64,000 bases of DNA from NCBI RefSeq assembly GCF_902459535.1, contig NZ_LR699556.1, positions 1-64,000 on the forward strand. The letters are read 5' to 3'. Origin of the DNA: Paraburkholderia dioscoreae. GTDB lineage: Bacteria > Pseudomonadota > Gammaproteobacteria > Burkholderiales > Burkholderiaceae. Numbering within the stretch: position 1 is the stretch's first letter; every line of letters begins with the position of its first letter. Position numbers and translations under genes: made by a program. A model generated the notes under the pieces. That model made no database searches and was not told the origin of the DNA. It saw only the letters and a list, made by a program, of their open reading frames with translations. Positions 38,307 to 47,612 of this stretch are shown piece after piece.

Positions 38307-38355
38307 GTTCACCCTAAACCCAACCTATACCCTGCCGAAGCAAGACGTCACAGCG

Positions 38356-39552
38356 CTACTTGAACGTCTGCACCCCATTCACGACCGGATACACGACCGA
38401 GAAAACCAAGTTCAGCACCTTTTGCATCTCCGTCACCGGTGCATTCGATACATAGAGCACATCGTTGTTGTCCATCATGAAACTCTGCGCCATGAAGAAC
38501 GAATCGGGATCTCGCAAGTTGATGCGGTAGATGACAGGCACTTTTCCATCCGCCGTCGTCCGTATCGGCTGATTCGGCCAGTCGAGTGCATGTGCGTCCT
38601 GGAGCCGGAATATGAACACGCCTCGCGCGTCAGAACGCGAATCATCGAGACCACCGGATCGCGCAAGCGCTTGAGCCAGCGAGATGCCCTGCGCCTCGAA
38701 GTTGACCTCCTGATTCTTGCCAGTCGCACCGAGTGACGTGAAGCTGTAAGGCTGGAATAACGCCGTCACCACATCGCCGGCTTTCAATCGTACGTTCTGG
38801 TGCGGATCACGAATGACCTTCTGCATCGGAGCCGACGCCACGGTATCTGCACGTGTGACTTGGATCATAATTTTGTCGACCGGGTCTTTCACGCCGCCCG
38901 CCGAGGCTAGTGCATCAAGAACTCGCTCGCCGCGCGCGCTGAGTTGCATTCGGGTGCTGTTTGAGACGTCGCCTACCACCGTGACGTAGGACGTTTCATT
39001 CCTTGCCAGCTGCACAAGCACCTGCGGATCATGCGCGATATTTTTCAACCGACCGGCGATATACGCCTGCAATTGCGTAGGAGTGGATCCTGCGGCCTTA
39101 ACGGAGCCAACGAAAGGCACATTGATTGTGCCATCGCCATCAATTATCTGTGACGGCAACGTGGTCGCACGCGTGCCGGAGGGCATGACTGTGGAATCCG
39201 ATCCCCCAGCGGCCGACACGCCACCACCGAACAGCGTGGCGGGCGGCGCCTCCCAAATCGAGACCTGCACCTCATCACCAACACCTAGCTGCTGTCGAAA
39301 ATCGTTACCCGCCCCCAGCACGGACGAGAAATCCGCGCTGCTGCGTTCCGAATAAAGCCTTTTGACGATCGCGTCTGTGACGTCCACGATCTGAATTCCC
39401 GCTACGCGATTCTGCGCGGCCGCATCGTTGACCTGCGATCGGCTGGGGCCCGAATTGGGAATGGATGAACAGGCACTAACTCCTATTACAGCGCCAATAA
39501 GCGCAAACCTCGTTCGGCGACATATACTATGCATTTTTGACGTTCTGGTCAT
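38356..39552 (-). CDS. wza: Outer-membrane polysaccharide export lipoprotein (Wza/KpsD type)
   Basis: 398 residues. Signal peptide with lipobox VSAC (cysteine near 28), then the Poly_export domain (DEVQVSIWEAPPATLF, IIDGDGTINVPFVGSVKAAG) and SLBB domains (VTVVGDVSNSTRMQLSARGERVLDALASAGG, and later ISLAQALARSGGLDDSRSDARGVFIFR). It forms the outer-membrane channel for the capsule. First gene of the minus-strand capsule series, transcribed away from the plus-strand pair at 39671. The start may also be the ATG at 39534; neither has a strong ribosome binding site. Confidence 0.93.
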   Translation of the reverse strand: MTRTSKMHSICRRTRFALIGAVIGVSACSSIPNSGPSRSQVNDAAAQNRVAGIQIVDVTDAIVKRLYSERSSADFSSVLGAGNDFRQQLGVGDEVQVSIWEAPPATLFGGGVSAAGGSDSTVMPSGTRATTLPSQIIDGDGTINVPFVGSVKAAGSTPTQLQAYIAGRLKNIAHDPQVLVQLARNETSYVTVVGDVSNSTRMQLSARGERVLDALASAGGVKDPVDKIMIQVTRADTVASAPMQKVIRDPHQNVRLKAGDVVTALFQPYSFTSLGATGKNQEVNFEAQGISLAQALARSGGLDDSRSDARGVFIFRLQDAHALDWPNQPIRTTADGKVPVIYRINLRDPDSFFMAQSFMMDNNDVLYVSNAPVTEMQKVLNLVFSVVYPVVNGVQTFK

Positions 39553-39670
39553 TTCAGGAGCGGCAGTGATTGTCGCACAAGGTAGAATGAAGTTGCGAGC
39601 CGCTGCTGGCTTGAATCATTTTTTTTCAAACGCCCAGCGCGCGGCATTTTTCGGTATAAAATTCCTGTCC
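39553..39670. promoter_or_regulatory. Divergent capsule promoter region
   Basis: The 118-bp stretch between wza (minus) and the GT4 gene (plus) must hold the promoters for both arms of the locus if the genes are expressed as two units. It is AT-rich in the middle, with TTGAA and TTCAA as inverted halves around a T8 run (39611-39629) and TATAAA at 39655-39660. I cannot assign -35/-10 pairs with confidence. Confidence 0.35.
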
Positions 39671-40822
39671 GTGTCAAACATTTTTTTGGATATTTCACGA
39701 CTATTAGCTCGTGTTTCCAATGCACTACATCCCACCGGAGTAGACCGCGTCGGGCTGGCATACATGGAGCATTACCGCCCGCGAGCGCGTGCCGTTCTCA
39801 GTGAATTCGGATTTTCAACAATCCTCTCTGAGAAAGCTTCAAGGCAGGCATTCGACCTCGTTCTTGGCTCGCAGCCTTCCCGTCACGCGATCCGCGCGCG
39901 AGTGGTGCGCGGCATTGTGGGTTTGCGACGCGATGTGCCGAAGCGTGGAGTCCTACTCCATACTAGTCATACCGGCATGCAATACCCGCGCTATTTCCGG
40001 GCGATGCGGCGCCGTGGCATCAGATCGGTCTTCATGATCCACGATCTGATTCCGATCACACATGCCGAATATTGCCGCCCGGGGATAAAGGAGGTGCACC
40101 GGGAGCGGATCCATACCGCGCTGAGTCATGCCGACGGCTTGGTGCTGAATTCACAGGACACGCTTGACGAACTCCAGGCAGAAGCGGACCGCGCCAATCT
40201 GCCGATGCCACCCAACGTCATTGCCCGGCTTGCGCCCGGCATTTCGTCTCGAATCGATGCCCCGAGTCCGCTTGAGCACCCTTACTTTGTCATGCTAGGC
40301 ACCATCGAACCGCGCAAGAATCACTGGTTCATGTTGCACGTATGGCGAAAACTCGTCGAGCAGCTAGGCGCGCTCGCGCCCAAGCTCGTTATCATCGGCC
40401 GGCGTGGCTGGGAATGCGAGAATGTGATTGACATGCTCGAGCGCTGCGAGAGCGTCAGGTGCGCCGTCATCGAGCTACCAGACTGCACGGACGAGCAGAT
40501 GCTCACATGGCTTCAACATGCGTGCGCACTCGTGTTTCCGTCCTTCGTTGAAGGTTACGGTATGCCCCTGGTCGAGGCGCTCGTGCTTGGCGTGCCTGTG
40601 CTCGCGAGCGATCTTGACGTCTTTCATGAAATTGCGGGCGAAATCCCGGACTATCTCGATCCGCTCGACGGCCCCGCCTGGGTTGCAAAAATACGAGCCT
40701 ACGCACAGCCCTTTAGCGCCGAACGCGCCGCGCAACTTGCGCGAATCGAGCACTTCAATATACCGACGTGGCGCGAACACTTCGAGCACATTGATCGCTT
40801 TGTGGAAATGCTAGTTCAATGA
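39671..40822 (+). CDS. GT4 glycosyltransferase
   Basis: 383 residues from GTG 39671 (SNIFLDISRLLARVSNALHPTGVDRV), which matches the usual N-terminus of this family; upstream in-frame ATGs (39587) would add a tail with no family likeness. The C-terminal half has LGTIEPRKNHWFMLHVW, PSFVEGYGMPLVEALVLGVP with E-x7-E. The closest type by eye is a fucosyl/mannosyl transferase of capsule loci. It overlaps kpsC by ATGA, so both are one transcript. Confidence 0.87.
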   Translation: MSNIFLDISRLLARVSNALHPTGVDRVGLAYMEHYRPRARAVLSEFGFSTILSEKASRQAFDLVLGSQPSRHAIRARVVRGIVGLRRDVPKRGVLLHTSHTGMQYPRYFRAMRRRGIRSVFMIHDLIPITHAEYCRPGIKEVHRERIHTALSHADGLVLNSQDTLDELQAEADRANLPMPPNVIARLAPGISSRIDAPSPLEHPYFVMLGTIEPRKNHWFMLHVWRKLVEQLGALAPKLVIIGRRGWECENVIDMLERCESVRCAVIELPDCTDEQMLTWLQHACALVFPSFVEGYGMPLVEALVLGVPVLASDLDVFHEIAGEIPDYLDPLDGPAWVAKIRAYAQPFSAERAAQLARIEHFNIPTWREHFEHIDRFVEMLVQ

Positions 40823-42681
40823 ATGTAGCAATGTCGCGACGCCAGGCGGCGAAGACGGGCGCCTGGGCCAACGGCATCATGCCGCGTGCTTCTGGGCCCG
40901 TCCTGTCGTGGTTCGTCGCGCCATCGCACGAGATCACTACGTCCGGCTGGCTCGACTGCATCGATGCAGAACTAGCAAAACATCCTTCTGCGGGTCCCGG
41001 CACGGCGTCGCTGATGGAGCGTTTCCGCGCGGCGTGTGCGTTCGACCCCGCGAATTGCGTGCCCCGTGCGCACACCGGCTTGCAGGTACCGGCCAAGAGT
41101 GAGCGTGTGCTGCTGATCGATGAACCCACCGCCACGGATTTCGACAACGACGAAAAAACGCGCGCGCGCCAATTCGTTCGTATGGCGACCGCGGCGCATG
41201 CCGCCCATCACGGCGCCGAATTCTGGCTCGCCCGCAGCGGCGCGCAACACGTCGACAAGTGGCTAGCCACACTTTGCCCGCTGCGGGAAATCTCGCCCAG
41301 ATTGATTGGCCAACCCGATTCCCTCTGTGCGTCGATCCCGCACTTCGATCATGTCTACACCGTGTCCGCACCGGAAGGCATGCAAGCGTTACTGTGCAAC
41401 GTTCCGCTTCATGTGTTCGGCACGCCATGGTATGCGGGGCGTGGACTGACATACGATCATGCAAGGCAACCTGAACACCGCACGACTTCCTCGCTGGATG
41501 CGTTGTTTGAGGCCGCATTCGTTCGCCTTGCCAGGCACCTCGACCCCGTCACGCGCGAATCTGGGTCACTGGATGCTCTACTCACCGGCATTGAAGTGCA
41601 CCGTGCCACGGTACTACGCTTCGCGGATATGCCTCGTGTCGCGGGCGTCCGTTTCCAATGGTGGAAGCGTCCCTTGGCCACGCCCTATCTGACAGCAGGT
41701 GGCAGCACCTTACGTTGGGTAAGCGAAGCGAAACACGTGCAGCCCGGGGAACATGCAGCCTTCTGGGGTGCGCGCAGCCCGGAAGGCTTGCCGGCACACA
41801 TACCCGCGATTCGCATTGAGGACGGCTTCCTGCATTCGACCGGTCTTGGCTCTGACCACGTGGCGCCACTGAGTCAGGTCATTGATCGTCGCGGCCTGTA
41901 TTTCGACGCAAGTTGCCCGAATGACCTTACGCATATCCTCAACGATACAGAATTCGGCGAAGCTGAACTCGCGCGTGCACGCGCCCTGCGCAGCGACATT
42001 ACACGCCTGGGGCTAACCAAGTACAATCTCGGCCGCCGCAAACCGGGGTGGCTTTGCCCCTCGGGCAAACGGATGTTGCTCGTTCCGGGACAGGTAGCGG
42101 ACGACGCGTCCATCCGACTTGGAACGAGCGGGATTTCGACCGCCGAGGAACTGCTACGCGAAGTACGCGCGAGCAATCCGGGCGCATTCATTGTCTACAA
42201 ACCACATCCGGACGTTTTATCAGGAAATCGACCCGGCCTGATCGAAGCGGAAAAGCTTGCCGATATCGTAGAAACGAATGCAGATCTGATTTCGCTGCTT
42301 GAGGTAGCCAATGAAGTCCATACGCTCTCCTCGCTCGCTGGCTTTGAGGCGCTCATTCGCGGCAAGCCTGTGAGCACTTACGGCTTGCCATTCTATGCGG
42401 GATGGGGACTGACGCAAGACGCGCTCGAGCAACGTTGGCGCAGACGGAAACTGTCTCTTGACATGCTAACGGCAGGCGTATTGTTGCGCTACCCGCTCTA
42501 CTGGGACTGGTCACTAAGACTCTTCACTACGCCGGAAGCCATTGTTCGGCAGCTAGCTGTTCCCTCCACTCGACCGCTCGATAAGATATATCGCAATAAC
42601 TTGCGTCCATTAATCAAGGCCACACGCTGGAGTCGGAATGTTCTGCTGCATGCACGTTGGCGCTATGGAAAGAGAAATTAA
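40819..42681 (+). CDS. wcbC: Capsule beta-Kdo transferase KpsC
   Basis: 620 residues with two KpsC/GT99-type modules that alternate beta-2,4 and beta-2,7 Kdo links. N-terminal module: HVFGTPWYAGRGLTYD near 197; C-terminal module: YKPHPDVLSGNRPG near 455, ETNADLISLLEVANEVHTLSSLAGFEAL and TYGLPFYAGWGLTQD. Both modules keep the FYAGWGLT-type loop. It extends the Kdo linker started by KpsS. The stop at 42681 is followed by 163 bp without a gene up to the manC relic; that gap is AT-rich and I see only a weak GTTTGTATAATTAATT terminator-like end. Confidence 0.92.
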   Translation: MNVAMSRRQAAKTGAWANGIMPRASGPVLSWFVAPSHEITTSGWLDCIDAELAKHPSAGPGTASLMERFRAACAFDPANCVPRAHTGLQVPAKSERVLLIDEPTATDFDNDEKTRARQFVRMATAAHAAHHGAEFWLARSGAQHVDKWLATLCPLREISPRLIGQPDSLCASIPHFDHVYTVSAPEGMQALLCNVPLHVFGTPWYAGRGLTYDHARQPEHRTTSSLDALFEAAFVRLARHLDPVTRESGSLDALLTGIEVHRATVLRFADMPRVAGVRFQWWKRPLATPYLTAGGSTLRWVSEAKHVQPGEHAAFWGARSPEGLPAHIPAIRIEDGFLHSTGLGSDHVAPLSQVIDRRGLYFDASCPNDLTHILNDTEFGEAELARARALRSDITRLGLTKYNLGRRKPGWLCPSGKRMLLVPGQVADDASIRLGTSGISTAEELLREVRASNPGAFIVYKPHPDVLSGNRPGLIEAEKLADIVETNADLISLLEVANEVHTLSSLAGFEALIRGKPVSTYGLPFYAGWGLTQDALEQRWRRRKLSLDMLTAGVLLRYPLYWDWSLRLFTTPEAIVRQLAVPSTRPLDKIYRNNLRPLIKATRWSRNVLLHARWRYGKRN

Positions 42682-42844
42682 TTATACAAACTGGCTTACT
42701 TTAATATCATTGACGGTTGCATACGTGAACCAATCCTTTTTTGCACGGCTCGATGATCGCCGCCTTTTGTGTTGGGAAAATATTCTGGCGTGGCGATGCG
42801 TCCCTTGAGCGCTATCGCCATCAAGCAACAAGAGACTTCTTTCT

Positions 42845-43430
42845 GTGAACATTCATCCGGTAATCCTGTGTGGTGGCAGCGGCACACGCCTTTGGCCCAT
42901 GTCTCGGGGCGGCTATCCGAAACAATATCTCAAGCTCGCCAGTATTCCCAATGCCGTTGCGCCCATCGTCGTATCGAACGCCGAACAACGTTCATCGTAG
43001 TCGAGCAGTTACGCAAGCCTGCCTCAGTCATTCTAGAACCGATTGCGCCCAATACCGCAGCAGCCATCGCCCCCGCTCTGGTTGCGTTGAGCAAAGATCG
43101 CGACGCATTGCTCATGGTATTGCCGTCCGATCATGTGATCCTCAATGAAGCTGCGTTCATGAAAGCCGCACTAGCGGCAGCGCGGATTGCTGCCGATGAT
43201 CACCTTGTGGCATTCGGCATTGAGCCCGGAAACCCGAACACCGGCTACGGCTACATCCGCCGCGGTGCGGCTCTGAAGAACGGCAGTCGGTGTACAAGGT
43301 CGATGCTATCGTTGAGAAACCTGATCTCCCTACGGCTCAAAAGTTCTTGGAGAGCGGCGACTACTACTGGAATAGGGGCATGTTCATGCTCAAGGCTTCC
43401 ACCTACATGGATGAGTTGGGGGTAGGCTGA
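42845..43430 (+). pseudogene. Second manC, truncated and frameshifted
   Basis: Starts GTG with NIHPVILCGGSGTRLWPMSR and YPKQYLKLAS, close to the intact manC at 10114. About 18 residues of the usual sequence after YLKL are deleted; a frameshift follows at SNAEQR (about 42990), a second one after LKNG (about 43285), and the frame then reads DAIVEKPDLPTAQKF and NRGMFMLKASTYMDELG before stopping at 43430. The last 240 residues, with the isomerase domain, are lost exactly where the beta-helix gene begins. Dead gene. Confidence 0.85.
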
Positions 43431-45098
43431 ATGACAACGAAGTTTTCAGTGCTGTTGGCGTTGGCTTTGTTCACCTGCGTCTCGGCGTTTGCACAAAATC
43501 GCACGTTACCAGCGCTCACCAGCAGCACCGCTACGACCGACGGGAAGACTCAGCCCATTGCCGGCATCACCACAACGGCACTTGCCAACCAGCTCAAAGG
43601 TGCCGTCACGCCGATTGAGTTTGGCGCGAAAGGAAACGGTTCGAGCGATGACACAGCGGCAGTACAGGCGGCGATCGACAGCGCCGCAGCACGCCACGTG
43701 ACGCTCGACCTTGGCGGCCACGTGTACGGAATCGCGTCGGCCCTGACGGCCAGTCAGTTGGTCATAATCACCGGCTCGGGAGGCGGTTCCGGGTTGTACG
43801 GGCACACTTGCACTGAAGGCTTCCGCGCGCTCAGGGCCAACCTGAGCCTGCTAACGCTGCAAGCTCCGCAATCAGAGGTGAGTCACGTCTGTTTCGAGAG
43901 TGGACCGGGTGTTTCGAACACGGGCGGCTATTACATAAAGTCCGTTGCGGGAGCCAATTCGTCGAAGATCGCCGATAGCTCCTTTTATGGCGGCTGTCTA
44001 AGTGTCATCGTGACCGGCAGTAGCAGCATGCAGAATGTGAATTCAGTTATCGACCGCAACATCTTCGTACCCGCGCAAAGCGCGTTATGTACGGCCGTTG
44101 AATTAGGCTCAGATTCGAAACATGGCTTGACTGTCGATACAGTGGTCTCAAATAACGAAATCTACTGCCACGGCGGTACGAGCGGCGCGGTAGGGATGCT
44201 ATTCAGCGATGCCTCAGGTTATTACGTCACGAACAATGATATTTACGCGTGCTCATACGGCACCAAGCTATATCCCGGCGCGAGCCAGATTGTCGGACCC
44301 GGTTTCTTCACGAATACAGTGCTAGGCGACACCCCTGGCTACGTGGGAATGCTGGTCAAAACGAGCGATTCGACAGCGCAGATCCTCAGCAACAAGTTTG
44401 TGAACACATGGGCCACGTCTTCGGCCAACCGTGGACCCGCAATTCTCGTCAATCAAGTTAACGGACGAATTCGTGGCACTTCGTTCACGAGCCTGCGTGC
44501 GTACAATGCGACAGGCGCGACGAATCAGGATATCGTCGACATCCAGGGGGGCTGGGGAACGCGCATCCTGAATTCCGCCGTCTGCCTGCAAGGCAATGCC
44601 GATCGCGCGGCGGGAATAAGCATCACACGTGGCGCGCGCTACACCGCGATTCAAAACAATGAGATCAACGGTGCATGCGATCTCGCCGGTGGTGTTCTGG
44701 GAACGGCTATAAAAGTCGATTCGACCATTGACGAAGTCCAGATCGATGGTAACGACATAGGTGAAGGCGTCACGACGCCTATCGACTGGAACAAGACATC
44801 GAATAACATCAACGCAGTCGTCGGTAATAACATCGGAGTCGACACCACTGTGGGCAGCGTGGCGAGCGCGGCGACTTTGTCACTTCCAGCAAACCCGATC
44901 GTCAAGATTACTGGCACGACGCCCGTAAAGGCGCTCAACGGTGCATGGAACGGACGTGTGGTACAGATCATTACGTCGAATGGCCTGACGTTCACCAAGG
45001 GCGGCAACATCTGCAATGCATCAGACTTGACTACGGCTGCAAACGGCTCGGTGACAGCGAGCTGGGGAGGCGGCTTGGGGTGCTGGATGATTCATTGA
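43431..45098 (+). CDS. Secreted right-handed beta-helix protein (Pectate_lyase_3 type)
   Basis: 555 residues. Signal peptide of about 22 (LLALALFTCVSAFAQ, cut after AFA). Next comes the N-terminal cap typical of pectate-lyase-3 proteins and phage tailspikes: VTPIEFGAKGNGSSDDTAAVQAAI near 60-80. Then come parallel beta-helix coils with many Asn ladders (SVIDRNIFVP, VVSNNEIYCHGG, YVTNNDIYAC). Such proteins cleave or bind polysaccharide in the periplasm or outside. At the capsule locus edge, a lyase or a trimming enzyme for this capsule is the natural guess. The ATG follows the stop of the manC relic without a gap, and has no own ribosome binding site that I can see, so expression may depend on read-through. 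Confidence 0.82.
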   Translation: MTTKFSVLLALALFTCVSAFAQNRTLPALTSSTATTDGKTQPIAGITTTALANQLKGAVTPIEFGAKGNGSSDDTAAVQAAIDSAAARHVTLDLGGHVYGIASALTASQLVIITGSGGGSGLYGHTCTEGFRALRANLSLLTLQAPQSEVSHVCFESGPGVSNTGGYYIKSVAGANSSKIADSSFYGGCLSVIVTGSSSMQNVNSVIDRNIFVPAQSALCTAVELGSDSKHGLTVDTVVSNNEIYCHGGTSGAVGMLFSDASGYYVTNNDIYACSYGTKLYPGASQIVGPGFFTNTVLGDTPGYVGMLVKTSDSTAQILSNKFVNTWATSSANRGPAILVNQVNGRIRGTSFTSLRAYNATGATNQDIVDIQGGWGTRILNSAVCLQGNADRAAGISITRGARYTAIQNNEINGACDLAGGVLGTAIKVDSTIDEVQIDGNDIGEGVTTPIDWNKTSNNINAVVGNNIGVDTTVGSVASAATLSLPANPIVKITGTTPVKALNGAWNGRVVQIITSNGLTFTKGGNICNASDLTTAANGSVTASWGGGLGCWMIH

Positions 45099-45339
45099 TT
45101 CCGCTGCTAAACTCCCCCCGCGCCCGCGCAAACACCTCATCCATCCGCCAGTGCTCTTTCGTATACCGCTCATCCTGGCTCCATTCATCCCAGCCTGGGC
45201 CACGCCGGAACGCTCCCACTCCATCCGCAGCCAGCGCCGCCTGATCAGGAACACTGGCGGCCTGTTCGCAATCGGTACCGACAAAAAGCGCATCCGCCTT
45301 GCAATGCAGCTCGCGCATCAAACGAACTTGAATCATCAA
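45031..45339 (-). CDS. Possible conserved hypothetical fragment
   Basis: 102 codons from TTG/ATG at 45339. Residues IQVRLMRELHCKADALFVGTDCEQA and GWDEWSQDERYTKEHWRMDEVFARA look protein-like, but the last 25 residues run through the 3' end of the beta-helix gene on the other strand and are of low complexity. The frame upstream opens only after a TGA at about 45376, so it is probably a gene cut at both ends. Unknown function. The stretch 45340-45615 holds nothing else I can support. Confidence 0.35.
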   Translation of the reverse strand: MMIQVRLMRELHCKADALFVGTDCEQAASVPDQAALAADGVGAFRRGPGWDEWSQDERYTKEHWRMDEVFARARGEFSSGINESSSTPSRLPSSLSPSRLQP

Positions 45340-45615
45340 TGCGTCAATGCGCGATGTGGCCGTGCGAGAGGATCACTGCTCGACGTTGACACGACGCGAA
45401 CCAGCCCCGGAATTCTGGCGCGCCTGCACTCCATGCCTTGAACTGCGGGCGGGCCACATCGGGCCAAAGCATCACCATCGAGCGGCATCGCAACGCGCTT
45501 GAACTCTGGATGTTTGCGGCGCTGCGTCTACGATGCTACGAGAATTAACAGACCTGCCAGAATGCTGGCGTGCCTCGACTTTCGCGACTGCGTAACCTCA
45601 ATTTCCGACGGGCTA

Positions 45616-46476
45616 CTAATCAGCCATGTCGATAGGCAGACGTCGCTGCGGATTTTCGATAAACCGGAATTCGAGCGAATGGACTGCCCGACCGCGCTTG
45701 ATGCCTTTCCAGTCAATCACGAGGTCGGCCTTCTCGTTCAGTTCGCTGACCGCCATGTCGATCACCCGCCGTTTGATGTCAGCAAAGCGATAGGTTGGAG
45801 GCACTTCCAGCGCCGTGCGTAAATCCTCGACCGTGATCAGAAGCACGCCCCGGTCCTTTTCCCTCATCAGGAGTTCCAGAAGCCGCCACGAATAGATTGA
45901 CTGCAAACCACGTGCAAAATCGAGCTGATAGCTCACAAACTTGCGCTGCAACAGAAAGATATGAGGCGTCAGGTCCGGCGAAAAACAGATCTCGGCCCAC
46001 GCTTCGCCATCGTGATATGTGGCTTTCCATACCCACCGCAGTTGCACCCTCTTCTTTCCATCCATGTAGCTGAGCTTCCGCTCCAACAGACTGGCGCAAG
46101 CCTCTTTCATGCCCTGATACGCGGCGGCAGCCTGTTTCTCCCCACTGCGAGGTGCCAACGCAGCAACGGCAGCAAATTCTTCAGCCCTTATTCTTACAGA
46201 GACGTATCCATCTGCCTTGCCGTGTTGATAAGGTGACTTGCGGCTGTCAATGCTGCGCAATGCAGTCATCATCAGGCGCTTTTCGTTCAAGGACAGGCCG
46301 TGCTGTGCATTCACCAATGCCCTGCTCATTGCCACCGTCCCTTTGATCCTGCCGTCAACCTCGAGTATCTCGTCGGGAGATGCGCCGAGCTCAATTGCCA
46401 TGGATGCAACCAGTTCCGCGGCCTCCAACGGAATCTCCTGGTCCAACGGTCGGACGGCCCGCAGCAGGTCATTCAA
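45616..46476 (-). CDS. repA: Replication initiator protein, Rep_3 family
   Basis: 286 residues, Rep_3 (initiator of iteron plasmids) with two winged-helix domains: NEKRLMMTALRSIDSRKSP near 65-85 opens WH1, and FARGLQSIYSWRLLELLMREKD with TVEDLRTALEVPPTYRFADIKRRVI gives WH2. It binds the iterons upstream and opens the origin. The start is TTG at 46476, with AGGAGAAGAG upstream and no ATG nearby; a TTG start would keep its level low. It is transcribed away from the iterons, so its own promoter overlaps or lies next to them and autorepression is likely. This class of initiator is usual for Burkholderiales chromids and megaplasmids. Confidence 0.9.
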   Translation of the reverse strand: MNDLLRAVRPLDQEIPLEAAELVASMAIELGASPDEILEVDGRIKGTVAMSRALVNAQHGLSLNEKRLMMTALRSIDSRKSPYQHGKADGYVSVRIRAEEFAAVAALAPRSGEKQAAAAYQGMKEACASLLERKLSYMDGKKRVQLRWVWKATYHDGEAWAEICFSPDLTPHIFLLQRKFVSYQLDFARGLQSIYSWRLLELLMREKDRGVLLITVEDLRTALEVPPTYRFADIKRRVIDMAVSELNEKADLVIDWKGIKRGRAVHSLEFRFIENPQRRLPIDMAD

Positions 46477-46566
46477 AGTTCTCTTCTCCTATTTGGCCGC
46501 ACGAAAATAACCATCGCCAATAAAGTCACGATTGTAGAAAGATGACGCGAGACCCGCAAGTCACCA

Positions 46567-46576
46567 TTGTGGATAA
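46567..46576. promoter_or_regulatory. DnaA box
   Basis: TTGTGGATAA, the exact complement of the consensus TTATCCACAA, lies directly next to the first iteron. Iteron origins normally need host DnaA at such a box. Confidence 0.75.
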
Positions 46577-46577
46577 C

Positions 46578-46682
46578 GGTCGGAAAATGTCACGTCTGGG
46601 CCGGTTTTCGTCCACTCTGGGCCAGAATTTGTCCACTGTAGGCCGGAATTTGTCACCGCCAGACCGTAATATGTCACCTTTC
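46578..46682. repeat. Five iterons with 21-bp spacing (replication origin)
   Basis: Five direct repeats begin at 46578, 46599, 46620, 46641 and 46662, exactly 21 bp apart, so all lie on the same face of the helix. The consensus by eye is GGCCGGAATTTGTCCACT; the last copies read GTCACC in the core. They start about 100 bp upstream of repA. Together with the DnaA box on one side and the AT-rich block on the other they form a classical iteron origin. Confidence 0.85.
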
Positions 46683-46739
46683 GTGAAAGTCGATCGGCTT
46701 GAAAGCCTTGCCAGGTAAGGATCACAGACCCGTCCCCAA

Positions 46740-46822
46740 GCGTTTACAAAAGGTTTTACAAAGGTTCTACAAACTGTATTACTAAAGGTTTTATAAAGAA
46801 GCTTAGAAATATTTATCTTCCT
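46740..46822. other. AT-rich block with short repeats, likely DNA unwinding element
   Basis: About 70% A+T in an otherwise GC-rich region, with repeated words ACAAAAGGTTTT, ACAAAGGTTCT and CTAAAGGTTTT in a row. Position beside the iterons fits the melting region of the origin. Confidence 0.6.
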
Positions 46823-46925
46823 CAAAAGCCGTACCGCAAAGCGATGACTCGCGTCATACCGTGCCGACACCGCGAGTGCGTCAGCTCGGGCGGCTGTGGC
46901 ACATCAAATCGCTACCGGGCGTGGG

Positions 46926-47290
46926 TCAAGCCGTGGCGGCCACGGCCACGTGCCGAGTAGCCCGCGAGTTTGATGCGCCAGGCGGTGTTAAGCCGATCGA
47001 AAGGCATTGTTGGCCAAGCGCGAAGCCACGACGTTGCGGGATGCGATTGAATTGATCGACTGGTATGCGCACTGGGAAGTTGAGATCCTTGTTCCTTCCC
47101 CTCGACGTGAACCTCTTTCCAGTCCGTTCCAGATTCGGGGCGACTACGGCCCGTGTGCATCCGATGGACGATTCGCCAGGCCACGACCAGAAGCAGCACC
47201 AGCGCGCGTTCGAGCCGTTCGATCGCGCCCAGGTGCAGCGCCTCGACATGGCAACCGCTCTTCAGCACGTTGTACTCCAAGTAGGACAAG
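46926..47290 (-). pseudogene. IS4-type transposase remnant
   Basis: On the minus strand, 47283-47134 reads YNVLKSGCHVEALHLGAIER followed by LERALVLLLVVAWRI and RMHTGRSRPE, the conserved C-terminal region of IS4/Tn5-like transposases (VLKSGC, VAWRI, LGRTCPD). The rest is out of frame or degenerate, and there are no ends. A dead fragment between the origin and the parS/repeat region. Confidence 0.55.
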
Positions 47291-47547
47291 ACTGGTATAA
47301 CATTATGGACTCCAGATAAATTCTGTAATGCATAGTTACGCTTATTCAAGGCTGCGACACTCCGAGGGTATTGAGGCGCCCGAATGTTCGACTTTAAGAA
47401 ACGTTCGTCCAAAGGTTTGAACATGAGGAACTCAGCGGAACGTCACCGGGCGATCTGCCCCGTTTTAGCAACCAGTACCAAATGCCCGATGGGTCGCAAT
47501 CGATCAGCTTTCGCCCTAACAGGTTTCCCTCCGGCGGGAGAAAATTT

Positions 47548-47562
47548 GTCCAAAGTTTGGAC
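47548..47562. promoter_or_regulatory. parS-like site 1
   Basis: GTCCAAAGTTTGGAC, a perfect 7-1-7 palindrome. Two more copies in the same form flank the parAB operon (48699 and 50811); a weaker relative, GTCCAAAGGTTTGAAC, is at 47407. Repetition around parAB is the argument for a ParB centromere. Confidence 0.72.
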
Positions 47563-47612
47563 GCGAGGAAACAGACAAAGGACCCACCCGCGTAGTTTGT
47601 TTGGTGATTGCG

